Shown here: positions 1 through 9,230 of the stretch, one piece after another | Layout of the letters: every line of letters starts with the position of its first letter | How positions within the stretch are numbered: the first letter of the stretch is position 1 | Origin: JAAYDI01 sp052034005 | Lineage (GTDB): Bacteria > Planctomycetota > Planctomycetia > Pirellulales > Pirellulaceae | Direction: 5' to 3' | Length of the DNA: 64,000 nt | Assembly: GCA_052034005.1 (NCBI GenBank) | Contig: JBPOJB010000009.1 | Location: forward strand, 62,001-126,000 | Notes under the pieces: generated by a model | Database searches by the model: none | What the model was told of the DNA's origin: nothing | The model's input: only the letters and a program-made list of their open reading frames with translations | Translations under genes and position numbers: made by a program

Positions 1-19
1 GTTCCTGATCCGTCCCCGG

Positions 20-1186
20 TCATTCGCTGCGAACGGCATCCAATCGCCGAGCAATGACGTCATGATCGAGGGGGATGATCGTGGGCGCCGCGGTCAAATC
101 GGTCCGCAGCAGGTCCACCTGGCGGTTCTCTTCTTCCGTGATCGTGTAGGTGACGATGAACGCGCCGACCTGGATGCCGTGTCTCGAATAGATGGGCGGC
201 CAGAACCCTTCGGCGCCGTTGGAAAGCGTCCTTGCCAGGAGGCGGGTCGCGCGGCCCGAATAGCCGCCGAGCACCATTTCCAATCGTCCCTGCGATTCAC
301 GGTGGATGTAGAACACGAGCGCCGTGTCGCGCGTGGGCTGATCCCAGCCGCAGTACTGCCAGGTCCGATCCGGCGTCTCGAAGTAGATTCCCGGCGCGGC
401 GGAGGCGTCAGCCTGGCTCAGCCGCACGCCGCCGGCACAAGAAGGCGGGTGCGGGTCCTCCGGGCGGTATCGCAGGAAGAACGGACAGGCCCGCTCGTGC
501 GCGTGCGCGACATGGTCCACCGACACGAACGGGTCGCAGCCGAACGCGGACGCCAAGATCAGCTCGGCCACCGGGTTGCTCTTCATGCTCCCCACGCAGA
601 TCAGCGCCTGATCGCTTCCGGGAATGCAGAAGTTGTCGTACACTTCCCGCGCGCGGGCAATCACCTCCTCGAGCGGCACCTGGCCCGGACTCCACACGAG
701 CGATTGCCGGAGATGCTCGGGGTGCGGCACCAGGCTGCGGACCGCATAGGCGCCGCCCTGCTCACGCTGCAGGTGCTTGGCCGTCCCGCCGAGGCTCGAG
801 ACCCCGTTGAGCAGTTCGCCCAGCAGCACCGAATCGGACGCCACGACCCACGCGCCGGCCAGCCATTCGGGCTCTTCGCCACGCCGGACGCCCAGGCACA
901 TCTCCAGCCGCCGCCGACGCGCCAGCAGCTCCCAGAAATGCTCGGGCTCCACCGCGAACAATGCGCCCGGCAGCTGGTCCGCCGACACGTAGCCGTACTC
1001 GATCAGGTAGTCGCACAGCCGCGAGAGCGCCTGCATCGGGATGTATTTGACTTCATTTTTCAACAGGGACGCCACCTGGTGGCGATCCAGCCCCGTGTAC
1101 TCGACAATCGCCTTGATCGTGCCGGGGCGCTTGCGAGGGTCCGGCACGTGTCCGAGCAGTTCGGCCAAGCGAAATGAATACCGCAT
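20..1186 (-). CDS. HTH-domain protein of unknown function
   Basis: A 388-residue protein starting MRYSFRLAELLG. Residues about 20-60 (GTIKAIVEYTGLDRHQVASLL followed by a conserved-looking helix) read like a Cro/C1-type helix-turn-helix, suggesting DNA binding. The long C-terminal part (about 100-380) has no family I recognise; it has several Cys and His but no obvious catalytic motif or membrane segment. The open frame runs past this ATG into the neighbouring gene; I chose this start because it begins exactly at the HTH and leaves 20 bp to the LRR gene stop at 1207. It follows the LRR lipoprotein gene in the same direction and may be cotranscribed with it. Function beyond probable regulation is not known. 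Confidence 0.6.
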   Translation of the reverse strand: MRYSFRLAELLGHVPDPRKRPGTIKAIVEYTGLDRHQVASLLKNEVKYIPMQALSRLCDYLIEYGYVSADQLPGALFAVEPEHFWELLARRRRLEMCLGVRRGEEPEWLAGAWVVASDSVLLGELLNGVSSLGGTAKHLQREQGGAYAVRSLVPHPEHLRQSLVWSPGQVPLEEVIARAREVYDNFCIPGSDQALICVGSMKSNPVAELILASAFGCDPFVSVDHVAHAHERACPFFLRYRPEDPHPPSCAGGVRLSQADASAAPGIYFETPDRTWQYCGWDQPTRDTALVFYIHRESQGRLEMVLGGYSGRATRLLARTLSNGAEGFWPPIYSRHGIQVGAFIVTYTITEEENRQVDLLRTDLTAAPTIIPLDHDVIARRLDAVRSE

Positions 1187-1206
1187 CCCCGCGCCCTCCC
1201 CGCCGC

Positions 1207-2595
1207 CTACGGACTGTCCGTGGCGCCGGCTCCGGCTGTGCCGAGGTCCAGCTTGGACCACGAGCGGCTCGCGAGCTTCTCCAGCGCCGCCGCGGTCACG
1301 GCTCCATTGTCCTTGAACGTCAACGATTGCAGGCTCTTCAGGCCCAACAGCTTTTCCACCGACGCATCGGTCACGCCGGTCGCGCGGATCGACAACTCCC
1401 TGAGGTTCGGCAAGGCCGCAATCACGTCGACCGTCGCGTCGGTCATCTGCGGGATGGTCCAGATGTCGAGCACTTCGAGCGACGAAAGGGACGCCAGGTG
1501 CTGCAGGCCGCCGTCGCTCACCGAGGCCAGTTCGTGCAGATACAACCGCTCGAGCGCCGGCAGGTCCGCGAACACCTCCATCGCCTGATCGTTGACCGCC
1601 GGCAGGTCGCGCAGCGTCAGCCGCTTGAGCCGCATGCCTTTGAGCGCCAGGACGCCGGCGGCTCCGAACCCCTGGCAACGGAAGACCTCCAGCTGGGTCA
1701 AGGCGCCCAGCTTGGCGATCTCCGGACCCGACTGGTCGGTCACCGCGAAGTCCTGCATCAGGAGCGACTCCAGCGTCTTGCTCCGACTGAGCGACTCCAT
1801 GCCGACGTCCGTCACCGCCGTGCTGCGATGCTTGAACACCGTCAACTTCGGCAACGCCGCGACGACCCCCAACGTCATGTCGGCCGCCTCCATGTTCCCC
1901 CGCAGGTCCAGCAGGCGGAGGTCGGCCAGTTGCGACAACCGCCGCGTGCTCAGGTCGCTGTACCGGTTCTGGACGAGCGTCAGCCGCTGCAGCCTGCTCA
2001 AGCCGCAGATCAGCTTCAGCGTGCCGCCGGTCATGTTGGTGTTCGAGGACAGGTCCAGGTCGGTCAGGTTCGGAAACGACTTGACGATCATCTCCACCGT
2101 CGGGTCGTTGATGATGGAGTTGGTCAATGCCAGGGTCGTGAGGTGCGTGAGCGTGGCCAGGTGCCCGGCCATCTCGTCATTGAGCGACCGGCAGTTGTAG
2201 ATCTGCAGGCAGGTCAGGTCCGCCAGCTTGCCGAACAGCGCGAAATCCTCGGCGGTCAACGATGAACCGTCCTGGATCACGATCTCAGTCAACAGGCTGC
2301 CCGGCTGCAGCGTGTAACGGGCCGATTTGCCCAACGCGTCGAGCCGCTGCCGGGCGGCCTCCACGTCGGCGGGAACCGCGGTCGCGGCCGGAGCCGCCGG
2401 CCGGTGCCCGGGGCCAGTGTCCGGCGTGGCGTCCGGCTTGATGTCCGGTGTGGTGTCCGGCGTGGCGCCCTGGTCCGCCCGCGCGGGCACGGCGGGGCCG
2501 CGATCCTCACTCGGTTTGCCACACCCGATCAGGCACCACAACAAGGCCGCCACGATGCCGCCCAACACAGCATGTACCCGGGGCGAATGGCTCAT
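1207..2595 (-). CDS. Leucine-rich-repeat lipoprotein
   Basis: A 462-residue protein. The N-terminus has a hydrophobic stretch ending in a lipobox-like LIGC, so it is probably an exported, lipid-anchored protein. A low-complexity linker rich in Pro, Asp and Thr (PDTTPDIKPDATPDTGP) follows at about residues 40-65. From about residue 90 to the end there are repeated L-x-x-L-x-L units of about 24 residues with downstream alpha-type segments (for example LTDLDLSSNTNMTGGTL), typical of bacterial LRR proteins used for protein binding. An alternative ATG lies 18 bp upstream (2613); the chosen one has an AAAGGCGAG ribosome-binding region. No enzymatic domain is seen. The binding partner is unknown. 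Confidence 0.8.
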   Translation of the reverse strand: MSHSPRVHAVLGGIVAALLWCLIGCGKPSEDRGPAVPARADQGATPDTTPDIKPDATPDTGPGHRPAAPAATAVPADVEAARQRLDALGKSARYTLQPGSLLTEIVIQDGSSLTAEDFALFGKLADLTCLQIYNCRSLNDEMAGHLATLTHLTTLALTNSIINDPTVEMIVKSFPNLTDLDLSSNTNMTGGTLKLICGLSRLQRLTLVQNRYSDLSTRRLSQLADLRLLDLRGNMEAADMTLGVVAALPKLTVFKHRSTAVTDVGMESLSRSKTLESLLMQDFAVTDQSGPEIAKLGALTQLEVFRCQGFGAAGVLALKGMRLKRLTLRDLPAVNDQAMEVFADLPALERLYLHELASVSDGGLQHLASLSSLEVLDIWTIPQMTDATVDVIAALPNLRELSIRATGVTDASVEKLLGLKSLQSLTFKDNGAVTAAALEKLASRSWSKLDLGTAGAGATDSP

Positions 2596-2717
2596 GATTC
2601 TCGCCTTTCTCATTGACAGACAGATAGACGAACAGACAGACAGCAGGGGTACAGCGCGCCGTACCCCTGCCTGTTCGATGCACCACGATCGGCAGGCCGA
2701 TCCATGGACCGCTGCGC

Positions 2718-4196
2718 CTAGTCCAACCGATACCCGGCCGGATACTTCGGCTTGACCAGATCCGCGACGCCCGGCGTCTTGAGCGCGGACACATTGGTGA
2801 CGATCAGGTTCTTGGCGTCCCATTCGACCTTCTCGCCCCAGTCCCCCATCGCGCCGTCCGGCCCGCCTTTGGCGGCCGCCCAGACGGCCAGGTTGCCCAG
2901 CAGGATCGTCTCGGTCAGCGGGCCGGCCCGGTCGGCGAAGTTCGACTTGCAGATCTTCGGATCGCCTTCCGTCCGCGCGCGGAACAACTCATACATGTTG
3001 TTCAAGTCGTTGTTGCCCTTGTCCACGGCGGGCTCGAAGTCCACCTTGACCTTCTGGACGCCCTTGAGTTCATACACGCCGCAGTAGTCATCGCTGCTGT
3101 AGAAGGCGCCCTTCTCGCCCACCACCAGCACGCCGCTGTCAGACACCTGGTTGATGCCCCACTTGCTGAACACCTCCCGCGGCGGCTTGTTGCCCCGGCG
3201 ATCGTACCACCAGAAGGGAATCGCCGGCCGCTCGGACGTCTCCGGGTACTCGAACCGGATGATCGAGCTGGCAGGGAAGCTGTCGTAGTCGTGGCCGGTG
3301 GATCGCGCCTGGACGGAGATCGGGTCGCGCAGCCCACAGGACGCAAACGGCACGGTCAACTGGTGGCAGGCCATGTCCCCCAGCGCGCCGCTGCCGAAGT
3401 CCCACCAGCCGCGCCAGGCAAACGAATGGTACAGACCGGGCCAGTACTCGCGCTCGGGCGCCACGCCCAGCCAGAGTTTCCAGTCGAGCCGTTCCAGCGC
3501 TTTGGCGATCTCTGCCTTCTTGGCCGCGACCAGCTCGTCGGCCGCCTCGGGATCTTCCTCTCGGGCCTGCTCGGCGAACTTGGCGATGGTCATCCGCCGG
3601 TTCGGACCCTGGGCCCAGATCGGGCGGTTCGACCAGGCGTAGACTTCCTGGAGCGTCCCCAGCACGCCGGACTGGATCTGGGCGATCGCCTCGCGCGACG
3701 AATTCAAGGCCGTCCCCTGGTTGCCCATCTGCGTGCAGACGCCCGTCTCCTGCGCAACCTTGGCCATCAGGCGGGCCTCGTAAATCGTGCGGGTCAACGG
3801 CTTCTGGGTGTAGCAGCTGATTCCCATCCGCATGGCTTCCAGCGTGGCCGGGGCATGCATGTGATCGGGCGTGCTGATGGTCGCGATCTGGATGTTCTTA
3901 CCATGCTTGGCCAGCATTTCACGGTAGTCCGTGAACTTCTCGGCCGACCGGTACTGTTCACCGCCCGCCTTGCTGTCGAGCGTGTTCAGGTCCACGTCGC
4001 AGATCGCAATGACATTGCCGAACTGGGCGGCGTTGTCCGCGTCGCTGCTTCCCTTGCCGCCCACGCCGATGCAGGCGACATTCAAGGTCTCGTTGGCAGA
4101 CAGGCTCATCGCCCGCAGGGTGCCCGCGGCGACGAAGTAGCCGGTCCCGGCCAGGGCCGCCGACTTGAGGAACGTGCGGCGTGTAGTCTTGGACAT
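2718..4196 (-). CDS. Tat-exported Gfo/Idh/MocA family oxidoreductase
   Basis: A 492-residue NAD(P)-dependent dehydrogenase-like protein. The N-terminus carries a twin-arginine signal (RRTFLKSAALAG), so it is probably exported folded. A Rossmann motif GVGGKGSSDA (about residues 43-52) and an acidic residue after the second strand (ICDVD) support dinucleotide binding. The usual EKP motif is present as QKPLTRT, keeping the key Lys. A GALGDMACH motif in the C-terminal domain matches the family's catalytic His region. Planctomycetes carry many such proteins, linked to sugar and polyol catabolism; the substrate cannot be told from sequence. The start has a good AAGGAAAAG ribosome-binding site. The gene stands alone between mnmE and the LRR gene. 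Confidence 0.9.
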   Translation of the reverse strand: MSKTTRRTFLKSAALAGTGYFVAAGTLRAMSLSANETLNVACIGVGGKGSSDADNAAQFGNVIAICDVDLNTLDSKAGGEQYRSAEKFTDYREMLAKHGKNIQIATISTPDHMHAPATLEAMRMGISCYTQKPLTRTIYEARLMAKVAQETGVCTQMGNQGTALNSSREAIAQIQSGVLGTLQEVYAWSNRPIWAQGPNRRMTIAKFAEQAREEDPEAADELVAAKKAEIAKALERLDWKLWLGVAPEREYWPGLYHSFAWRGWWDFGSGALGDMACHQLTVPFASCGLRDPISVQARSTGHDYDSFPASSIIRFEYPETSERPAIPFWWYDRRGNKPPREVFSKWGINQVSDSGVLVVGEKGAFYSSDDYCGVYELKGVQKVKVDFEPAVDKGNNDLNNMYELFRARTEGDPKICKSNFADRAGPLTETILLGNLAVWAAAKGGPDGAMGDWGEKVEWDAKNLIVTNVSALKTPGVADLVKPKYPAGYRLD

Positions 4197-4450
4197 GGTC
4201 TTTTCCTTTCCGTTGATGCGAGTGAATCTACTGCGATGTCGACGAGGTCGACACAAGGGGGCCATCGACCGCACGGGGCATCTCGCGTCGCCCGCAGTGT
4301 GCCTGTTGGATGAAAAGCCAGCATACCGCGATGTCGGGGATCGATCAACAACCCTGCCGCGAGCCGGGGCGCCGTTCCAGCCAGGTCGCCCCCACACCAG
4401 CCATGCCCATTCGCGACGGCGCTGCGGCAGCGCAGGGCGATCGCGCCCGA

Positions 4451-5830
4451 TCACTTGCCGATGCAGAACCGGCTGAAGATGCGGGTTAGCAGGTCGTCGG
4501 TGTACACAGCCCCGACCAGCTGGCCCAGCTGGTCCAGCGCGTCGCGCAGTTCGAGCGCCACGAGTTCCTCGCCGCCGCGCCGGGCTGCGGTCTGTCGAGC
4601 CGCGTGCAGGTGGGCGGCCGCCCGCTCCAGGCTGTGGCGGCAACGGACGGCCGTGGACGCCACCATCCGGGCGGCGGTCGGCGGGTGCTGGCTGATCTGC
4701 CGCGCGACGGCCGCCCGCAGCTCCGCCAGCCCGTGTCCGGCACGGCTGCTGGTCGGGATCGCGTCGGGGATGCCGCGCCCCCCCGCGTCCGCCAGGTCCA
4801 CCTTCGTCCACACCACCAGGCGCGGCGCGGCGGGCGCGGCGTCCAGGATCCGGCGTTCCCCCTCCTCGAGCGGTCGCGTCGCGTCCAGGCAGAGGATGGT
4901 GAGCTGGGCGCGCCCAGCCTGTTCCGCGGCGACCTGTTGAGCCGCATGGGCCAACGGATCGTCCGACAGGGAGTCCGCGATGCCGGCCGAATCGATCAGG
5001 ACCCCGGCCACACCGTGCCAGTGGAAGGGGCGCGACACGTAATCCCGCGTGGTGCCTGCCCGGGACGACACCAGGGCCGCATCCCGACCCAGGAGCGCAT
5101 TGAAGAGGCTGCTCTTGCCGACGTTCGGGTATCCGCTGAGCACGACGTGGGGGTCCGGCCCGCTCTGGCCACGGTCGGCCAATTGGGCTTGCAACTGCTG
5201 GACCTGCGACTGAGCCGCCGACAGTTCCGCAACGATCCGCTCGGGCGTGATGAACGTGATCTCCTCGTCCACGAAGTCCAGTCCGGCTTCGATGTCGGCC
5301 AGCAGGTCGAGCAGCGCATCACGGAGCCGCCGCAGTGGACAGCTCACGCCGCCGGCCAACTGATGCAGGGCCGCCTGCAGCGCGCGCGGATCCTCGGCCT
5401 CGATCACGCCCAGCACCGCTTCCGCCTGCGTCAGGTCCAGGCGGCCGGCCAGAAACGCGCGCAAGGTGAACTCGCCCGGTTGGGCCAGCCGCGCGCCGTG
5501 GCGGCAGAGGCATTCCAGCGCGGCGTCCAGCAGCGGCGGCGACCCGATCGTGTGCAACTCCGCCGACGGCTGGCGCGTGTAACTGCGGCAGGTGGGCCAC
5601 CAGTAGAGATGGCACGCCAGCGGGCCGACCGGGCGGGGAAGCTGCAGGTGTCCGAAGACGCGGGTCGGCATGCGCACCGCGCCGAGCGACTGGGAGGCGG
5701 GACTGCGGATGCGAAAACAGCGCTCCAGCACGACCGCCGTCCCGGGGCCGCTCAGCCGGATCACCCCGCGCACCGACCCGCCGCGCGGCGAGGCCACGGC
5801 GGCGATCGTGTCGTCCAGGGCGAAATCCAT
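4451..5830 (-). CDS. mnmE: tRNA uridine-5-carboxymethylaminomethyl modification GTPase MnmE
   Basis: A 459-residue protein. With MnmG it installs the carboxymethylaminomethyl group at U34 of certain tRNAs. The N-terminal formyl-THF-binding domain (DTIAAVASPRGGSVRGVIRLSG) is followed by a helical domain interrupted by a Ras-like G domain with P-loop GYPNVGKSS (about residue 230) and a switch region RAGTTRDYV. The protein ends in the diagnostic C-terminal FCIGK, whose Cys is required for modification. Length matches the family (about 450-460). It lies 28 bp downstream of yidC on the same strand, the classical yidC-mnmE arrangement, so the two are probably cotranscribed. Confidence 0.97.
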   Translation of the reverse strand: MDFALDDTIAAVASPRGGSVRGVIRLSGPGTAVVLERCFRIRSPASQSLGAVRMPTRVFGHLQLPRPVGPLACHLYWWPTCRSYTRQPSAELHTIGSPPLLDAALECLCRHGARLAQPGEFTLRAFLAGRLDLTQAEAVLGVIEAEDPRALQAALHQLAGGVSCPLRRLRDALLDLLADIEAGLDFVDEEITFITPERIVAELSAAQSQVQQLQAQLADRGQSGPDPHVVLSGYPNVGKSSLFNALLGRDAALVSSRAGTTRDYVSRPFHWHGVAGVLIDSAGIADSLSDDPLAHAAQQVAAEQAGRAQLTILCLDATRPLEEGERRILDAAPAAPRLVVWTKVDLADAGGRGIPDAIPTSSRAGHGLAELRAAVARQISQHPPTAARMVASTAVRCRHSLERAAAHLHAARQTAARRGGEELVALELRDALDQLGQLVGAVYTDDLLTRIFSRFCIGK

Positions 5831-5858
5831 CGTGCTGACCCCGATCCCGGCGCGCGCC

Positions 5859-8369
5859 TCACCGCCGGCTCTTGCGGCGCGCGCGGATGTCGTCGACCGA
5901 TTCGGGAGGCGCTTTCTGCATCAGCCGATCCAACAAGGATTGCTTCGGCTGCTGACGCTCGTTCGGAACCGGTGCGGCCGACGGCCGGCCCGGCGCGCTG
6001 CTGTCCGGTGAGGCTCCCCTGCTGCCCGGTGGCGGCAGCAGTTTCCGCTCGCCAATCCCCCACAGGCTCGACGCGATGAAGTAGATGCACAGCCCGGCCG
6101 GGACCTTGAAGAACATAATGCCCATGAACACCATCATCCACTGCATCATCTTCTGCTGCATGCGCGTCTGTTCATCCGTGGCCGGCGGCGTGAACATCTT
6201 CTGCTGCCAGATGAACAACGCGATGGTGATGATGGGCAGGACATTCAGGTACGGACCGAGCCAGCCGGTTTCACTCGTCAGGAAATCGGGCAGGACACCC
6301 TGCCAGCGCCAGGCCATGTCCGGCCCGGCTAGGTTCGAACACCAGCTGATCCCGGGGATCAGCGGCGCTTGACGCAGCTCGATGTCGACGGACAGGCAGC
6401 GGTACAAGCCGATGAAGATCGGAAACTGCAGGAACATGAGCCAGCAACTGCCCAGCGGGTTGAAGTTGTGCTTCTTCCACAATTCGCGCTGCGCCTGACC
6501 CTGTTTCTCCAGGTCGTTCTTATACTTCTCCTTGATCTTCTTGATCTCCGGCGCTAGCTCCTGCATCTTCTGGGCGTTGAGCGCCGCCTTGCGGCCGATC
6601 GGGAACATCGCCCCGCGCACCAGGACGGTCAGGAAGATGATGGCCAGGCCGTAGTTGTGGAAGACCGCATAGAACAGGTGCAGCAGCTTGGACAACGGCC
6701 GCGCAACCCACCAGAACCAACCGTAGGTGATCACGTCGCCCAGTCCGTATTGCTCAAGCAACGCCGGTGCTTTGGGACCCAAATACAAATGATAGTCGTG
6801 CGTCGCCGCCTGGCCCGGCGCGATCGCCTCGTCCGGACTAACGACCCGGAACGTCGTGTTGAGCGTCCGGATCCGCCGGTTGTCCAGTTGCTGGACGCTG
6901 TCGGCCGGCATCGCATACGCCTGCTGGCACAGCCACGCCTCGGGTTGCCGGCTGGTGCCGCCCATCAGCACGGCACAGAAGTACGGGTTGTCCACGCCCA
7001 GGTAGTCCAGCGTCCGCTCCTCAGGCGCGGGGTTGTTGGTCAGAATGGACGTCATGCCGCCGCCGCCCGTTTTGGGGTCGGTCGCCAGCTTGTAGATCTG
7101 CGTCGCGCTGCGCAGCGTGGATCGGTTGCCTTGAATCCGCCAGATCACGTCGCGGGCACCCGCGGCGCCCCAGGCCGTCGGATGCATTTTCGATGAGTAC
7201 CACCAGCCTTCGATGGGCAGTCCGGTAGGGCCATCCAGCGCGTAGGACAGGATCTCGGGCTCGGCGCCGTGGTTGACGATCTCGACCTGCATGTCCACAT
7301 CGTAGCCCGTCGTCGGCGCGGCTCCGGCGGGGGACCCGTGATTGACGATCCGATACCGCTTGACGAACTCCAAGCCCCCGGCCGCCGCCGTGTCCCCGCC
7401 GGGCAGGCGATAGCGGAAGGTGACTTGATCCGCCTCCACTGCGGCGACCTCCCAGTTCTCCTGCCGCAGCGACGGCAGGTCCTTCAGTTCGCTCTCGCCG
7501 GGTTGCAGGATGCTCGGGCCGAGCCGATGCAGGCCCAGCAGGTAGGAGGGCGTGGTCGATTCGCGTTCGATCAGCGCCAGCGGACGAACGTCGAGCGTGG
7601 CCGTGAACAGGAGGTGTTGCGTCGAATCAGCCGCCCTGCGATGCACCCCCAGGCGGACCGTCTGGCCCGGCCGCGTGCCCTGTAACCAGGCGTCCAACGC
7701 ATACGCGCCGGGGACCGTCACACCATCGATGCTCTCGATCACATCGTCGGCGACCAGGCCGGCCGCTACCCCCACCTGATCGGCCGTGGCCAGCGCGGCG
7801 GGTGTTCCCGGTCCGACGGACGTCACCGTGCAGCCCCCGGCGGCGTCGCGGCACTGCAGGCCGAGATAGCCGGACTTGTCGGCCAGATCTCGGTAGCGCA
7901 GGCTCCCGTTGGAACGCCGCTCGACCAACTCTACACGCTCAATGGCCGCGCCCCGGTTGGTGAACGTGATGAGCAACCGGGACGAGCTGTCGGGCGCGTA
8001 CGACCCGAGGGTCAACCATTGCGGCGGGACGCTCGGCGCCGAAGGTTTCGGCTTGGCGGGCTCGGCCGCCGGTGTCGCCTCGTGCGCGTCCGAGCCGGCA
8101 CCCGCCTCATCGGGTGGGGTCTGAGTGGCCGTGTCCGACGAGGCCTTCGCGTCCGGCGGCGCCTGGGCGTCCGGCGGGGACGCCGGCGGCTTGGCGTCCG
8201 GTGGCGTGTCCTCCAGCGCCTCTGCGGCCTGATCCGCCGCCGGGGGGCGCGGCAGCAGGGCTTGCCGAAGCATCAGATGACCAATGAGGATCAGCGCGGA
8301 GCAGACGATGAACAGGGCCAGACGTTTTTCCACGAGATGGCGCGCCTTCGCGATCGAGGGAGGAATCAA
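5859..8369 (-). CDS. yidC: Membrane protein insertase YidC with internal PDZ-like segment
   Basis: An 836-residue inner-membrane insertase. An N-terminal anchor (LALFIVCSALILIGHLML) is followed by a long Pro/Ala/Asp-rich linker (about 45-115), the periplasmic beta domain, and the C-terminal Oxa1 core (about 560-780: transmembrane segments around LAIIFLTVLVRGAMFPIG, NPLGSCWLMFLQFPIF and MFFKVPAGLCIYFIASSLWG). It ends in a basic tail (ARRKSRR) as expected for ribosome contact. It is much longer than the usual 540-600 residues. The extra length includes the linker and a segment at about 173-265 that reads like a PDZ domain (GLVADDVIESIDGVTV, then PGQTVRLGVHR). The start is TTG, with a GGTGAG ribosome-binding region and no in-frame ATG or GTG nearby. 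Confidence 0.95.
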   Translation of the reverse strand: MIPPSIAKARHLVEKRLALFIVCSALILIGHLMLRQALLPRPPAADQAAEALEDTPPDAKPPASPPDAQAPPDAKASSDTATQTPPDEAGAGSDAHEATPAAEPAKPKPSAPSVPPQWLTLGSYAPDSSSRLLITFTNRGAAIERVELVERRSNGSLRYRDLADKSGYLGLQCRDAAGGCTVTSVGPGTPAALATADQVGVAAGLVADDVIESIDGVTVPGAYALDAWLQGTRPGQTVRLGVHRRAADSTQHLLFTATLDVRPLALIERESTTPSYLLGLHRLGPSILQPGESELKDLPSLRQENWEVAAVEADQVTFRYRLPGGDTAAAGGLEFVKRYRIVNHGSPAGAAPTTGYDVDMQVEIVNHGAEPEILSYALDGPTGLPIEGWWYSSKMHPTAWGAAGARDVIWRIQGNRSTLRSATQIYKLATDPKTGGGGMTSILTNNPAPEERTLDYLGVDNPYFCAVLMGGTSRQPEAWLCQQAYAMPADSVQQLDNRRIRTLNTTFRVVSPDEAIAPGQAATHDYHLYLGPKAPALLEQYGLGDVITYGWFWWVARPLSKLLHLFYAVFHNYGLAIIFLTVLVRGAMFPIGRKAALNAQKMQELAPEIKKIKEKYKNDLEKQGQAQRELWKKHNFNPLGSCWLMFLQFPIFIGLYRCLSVDIELRQAPLIPGISWCSNLAGPDMAWRWQGVLPDFLTSETGWLGPYLNVLPIITIALFIWQQKMFTPPATDEQTRMQQKMMQWMMVFMGIMFFKVPAGLCIYFIASSLWGIGERKLLPPPGSRGASPDSSAPGRPSAAPVPNERQQPKQSLLDRLMQKAPPESVDDIRARRKSRR

Positions 8370-8420
8370 TGTCGTCTCACCGGGCCGGGGCCGGGCGGTG
8401 CAGAAGTCGAGTATCGACGT

Positions 8421-9170
8421 TCAACGCCCTTCTCGCAAGCGATCCCCGAGGAAGTTGTCCAGTTCGGCGATGGCATGGATCTTCTCGACGGTCTTCTCCA
8501 ATGGGTAGTCCACGCGCCGGAACTGCACCAGGTTCTCGTCCAGCAGGACGTAGCAGGCGCGGGGGTCCCCGTCCCGCGGCTGCCCCACACTGCCGACGTT
8601 GACCATCACCTTGTCTTCGCCGAGCACGAACCGGTGTTGGATGTCGGAGGGGTACAGGAACCGTTTGTCGCGGGTGAAGACACCCGGTACATGCGTGTGT
8701 CCCTGGAAACACACGCGGTCGACCACCCCGAAGACCTTGTCGATTTTGCGCGCGTTGTAGATGTCTTCCGGAAAGATGTACTCGTTGATCGGGTTGCGCG
8801 GCGATCCGTGCACGAACATCATGCCGTCCTCCCGATGGTGCCGCGGCAGCTGGGCGAGGAAGTCGAGCCGCCGCTGCATGGCCGCCGGGTCTCCCGCGCC
8901 CCCTTCCAACTGCTGGCGGGTCCAGAAAATGGCCCGCTCGGCCCCGCTGCTGAACCCTTCCGGGTCGAACAATGCGCCTAAGTCATGGTTGCCCAACACG
9001 CAGATGTCGAACTGCTGGATCCGGTCGATGCACTCCAGCGGGTTGGGACCGTATCCGATCAGATCGCCCAGACAGATCCATGCTGTGGCGCCGCACGCTT
9101 CAGCGTCGGCCAGCACGGCCGTGAGCGCCTCCAGGTTGCCGTGTATGTCGCTCAGGATCGCTCGTTTCAC
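8421..9170 (-). CDS. Calcineurin-like metallophosphatase (copy 1)
   Basis: A 249-residue cytoplasmic metallophosphoesterase with the full set of family motifs: SDIHGN at the N-terminus, GDLIGYGPNP, LGNHD, and GHTH near the middle. This is the YfcE/MJ0936-like class of small phosphodiesterases or phosphatases; the substrate is not predictable. The start is GTG (MKRAILSDIHGN), chosen because it matches exactly the GTG start of the neighbouring paralogue. The protein ends with the same LGDRLR-x-GR tail as copy 2. The gene lies 60 bp downstream of copy 2 on the same strand, a tandem duplication. Confidence 0.9.
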   Translation of the reverse strand: MKRAILSDIHGNLEALTAVLADAEACGATAWICLGDLIGYGPNPLECIDRIQQFDICVLGNHDLGALFDPEGFSSGAERAIFWTRQQLEGGAGDPAAMQRRLDFLAQLPRHHREDGMMFVHGSPRNPINEYIFPEDIYNARKIDKVFGVVDRVCFQGHTHVPGVFTRDKRFLYPSDIQHRFVLGEDKVMVNVGSVGQPRDGDPRACYVLLDENLVQFRRVDYPLEKTVEKIHAIAELDNFLGDRLREGR

Positions 9171-9230
9171 CCCGTGCCGCCCTCGAAACACTCCAGCCGC
9201 CAAACCCGCCCCGACACGCTCGCGACGCCT

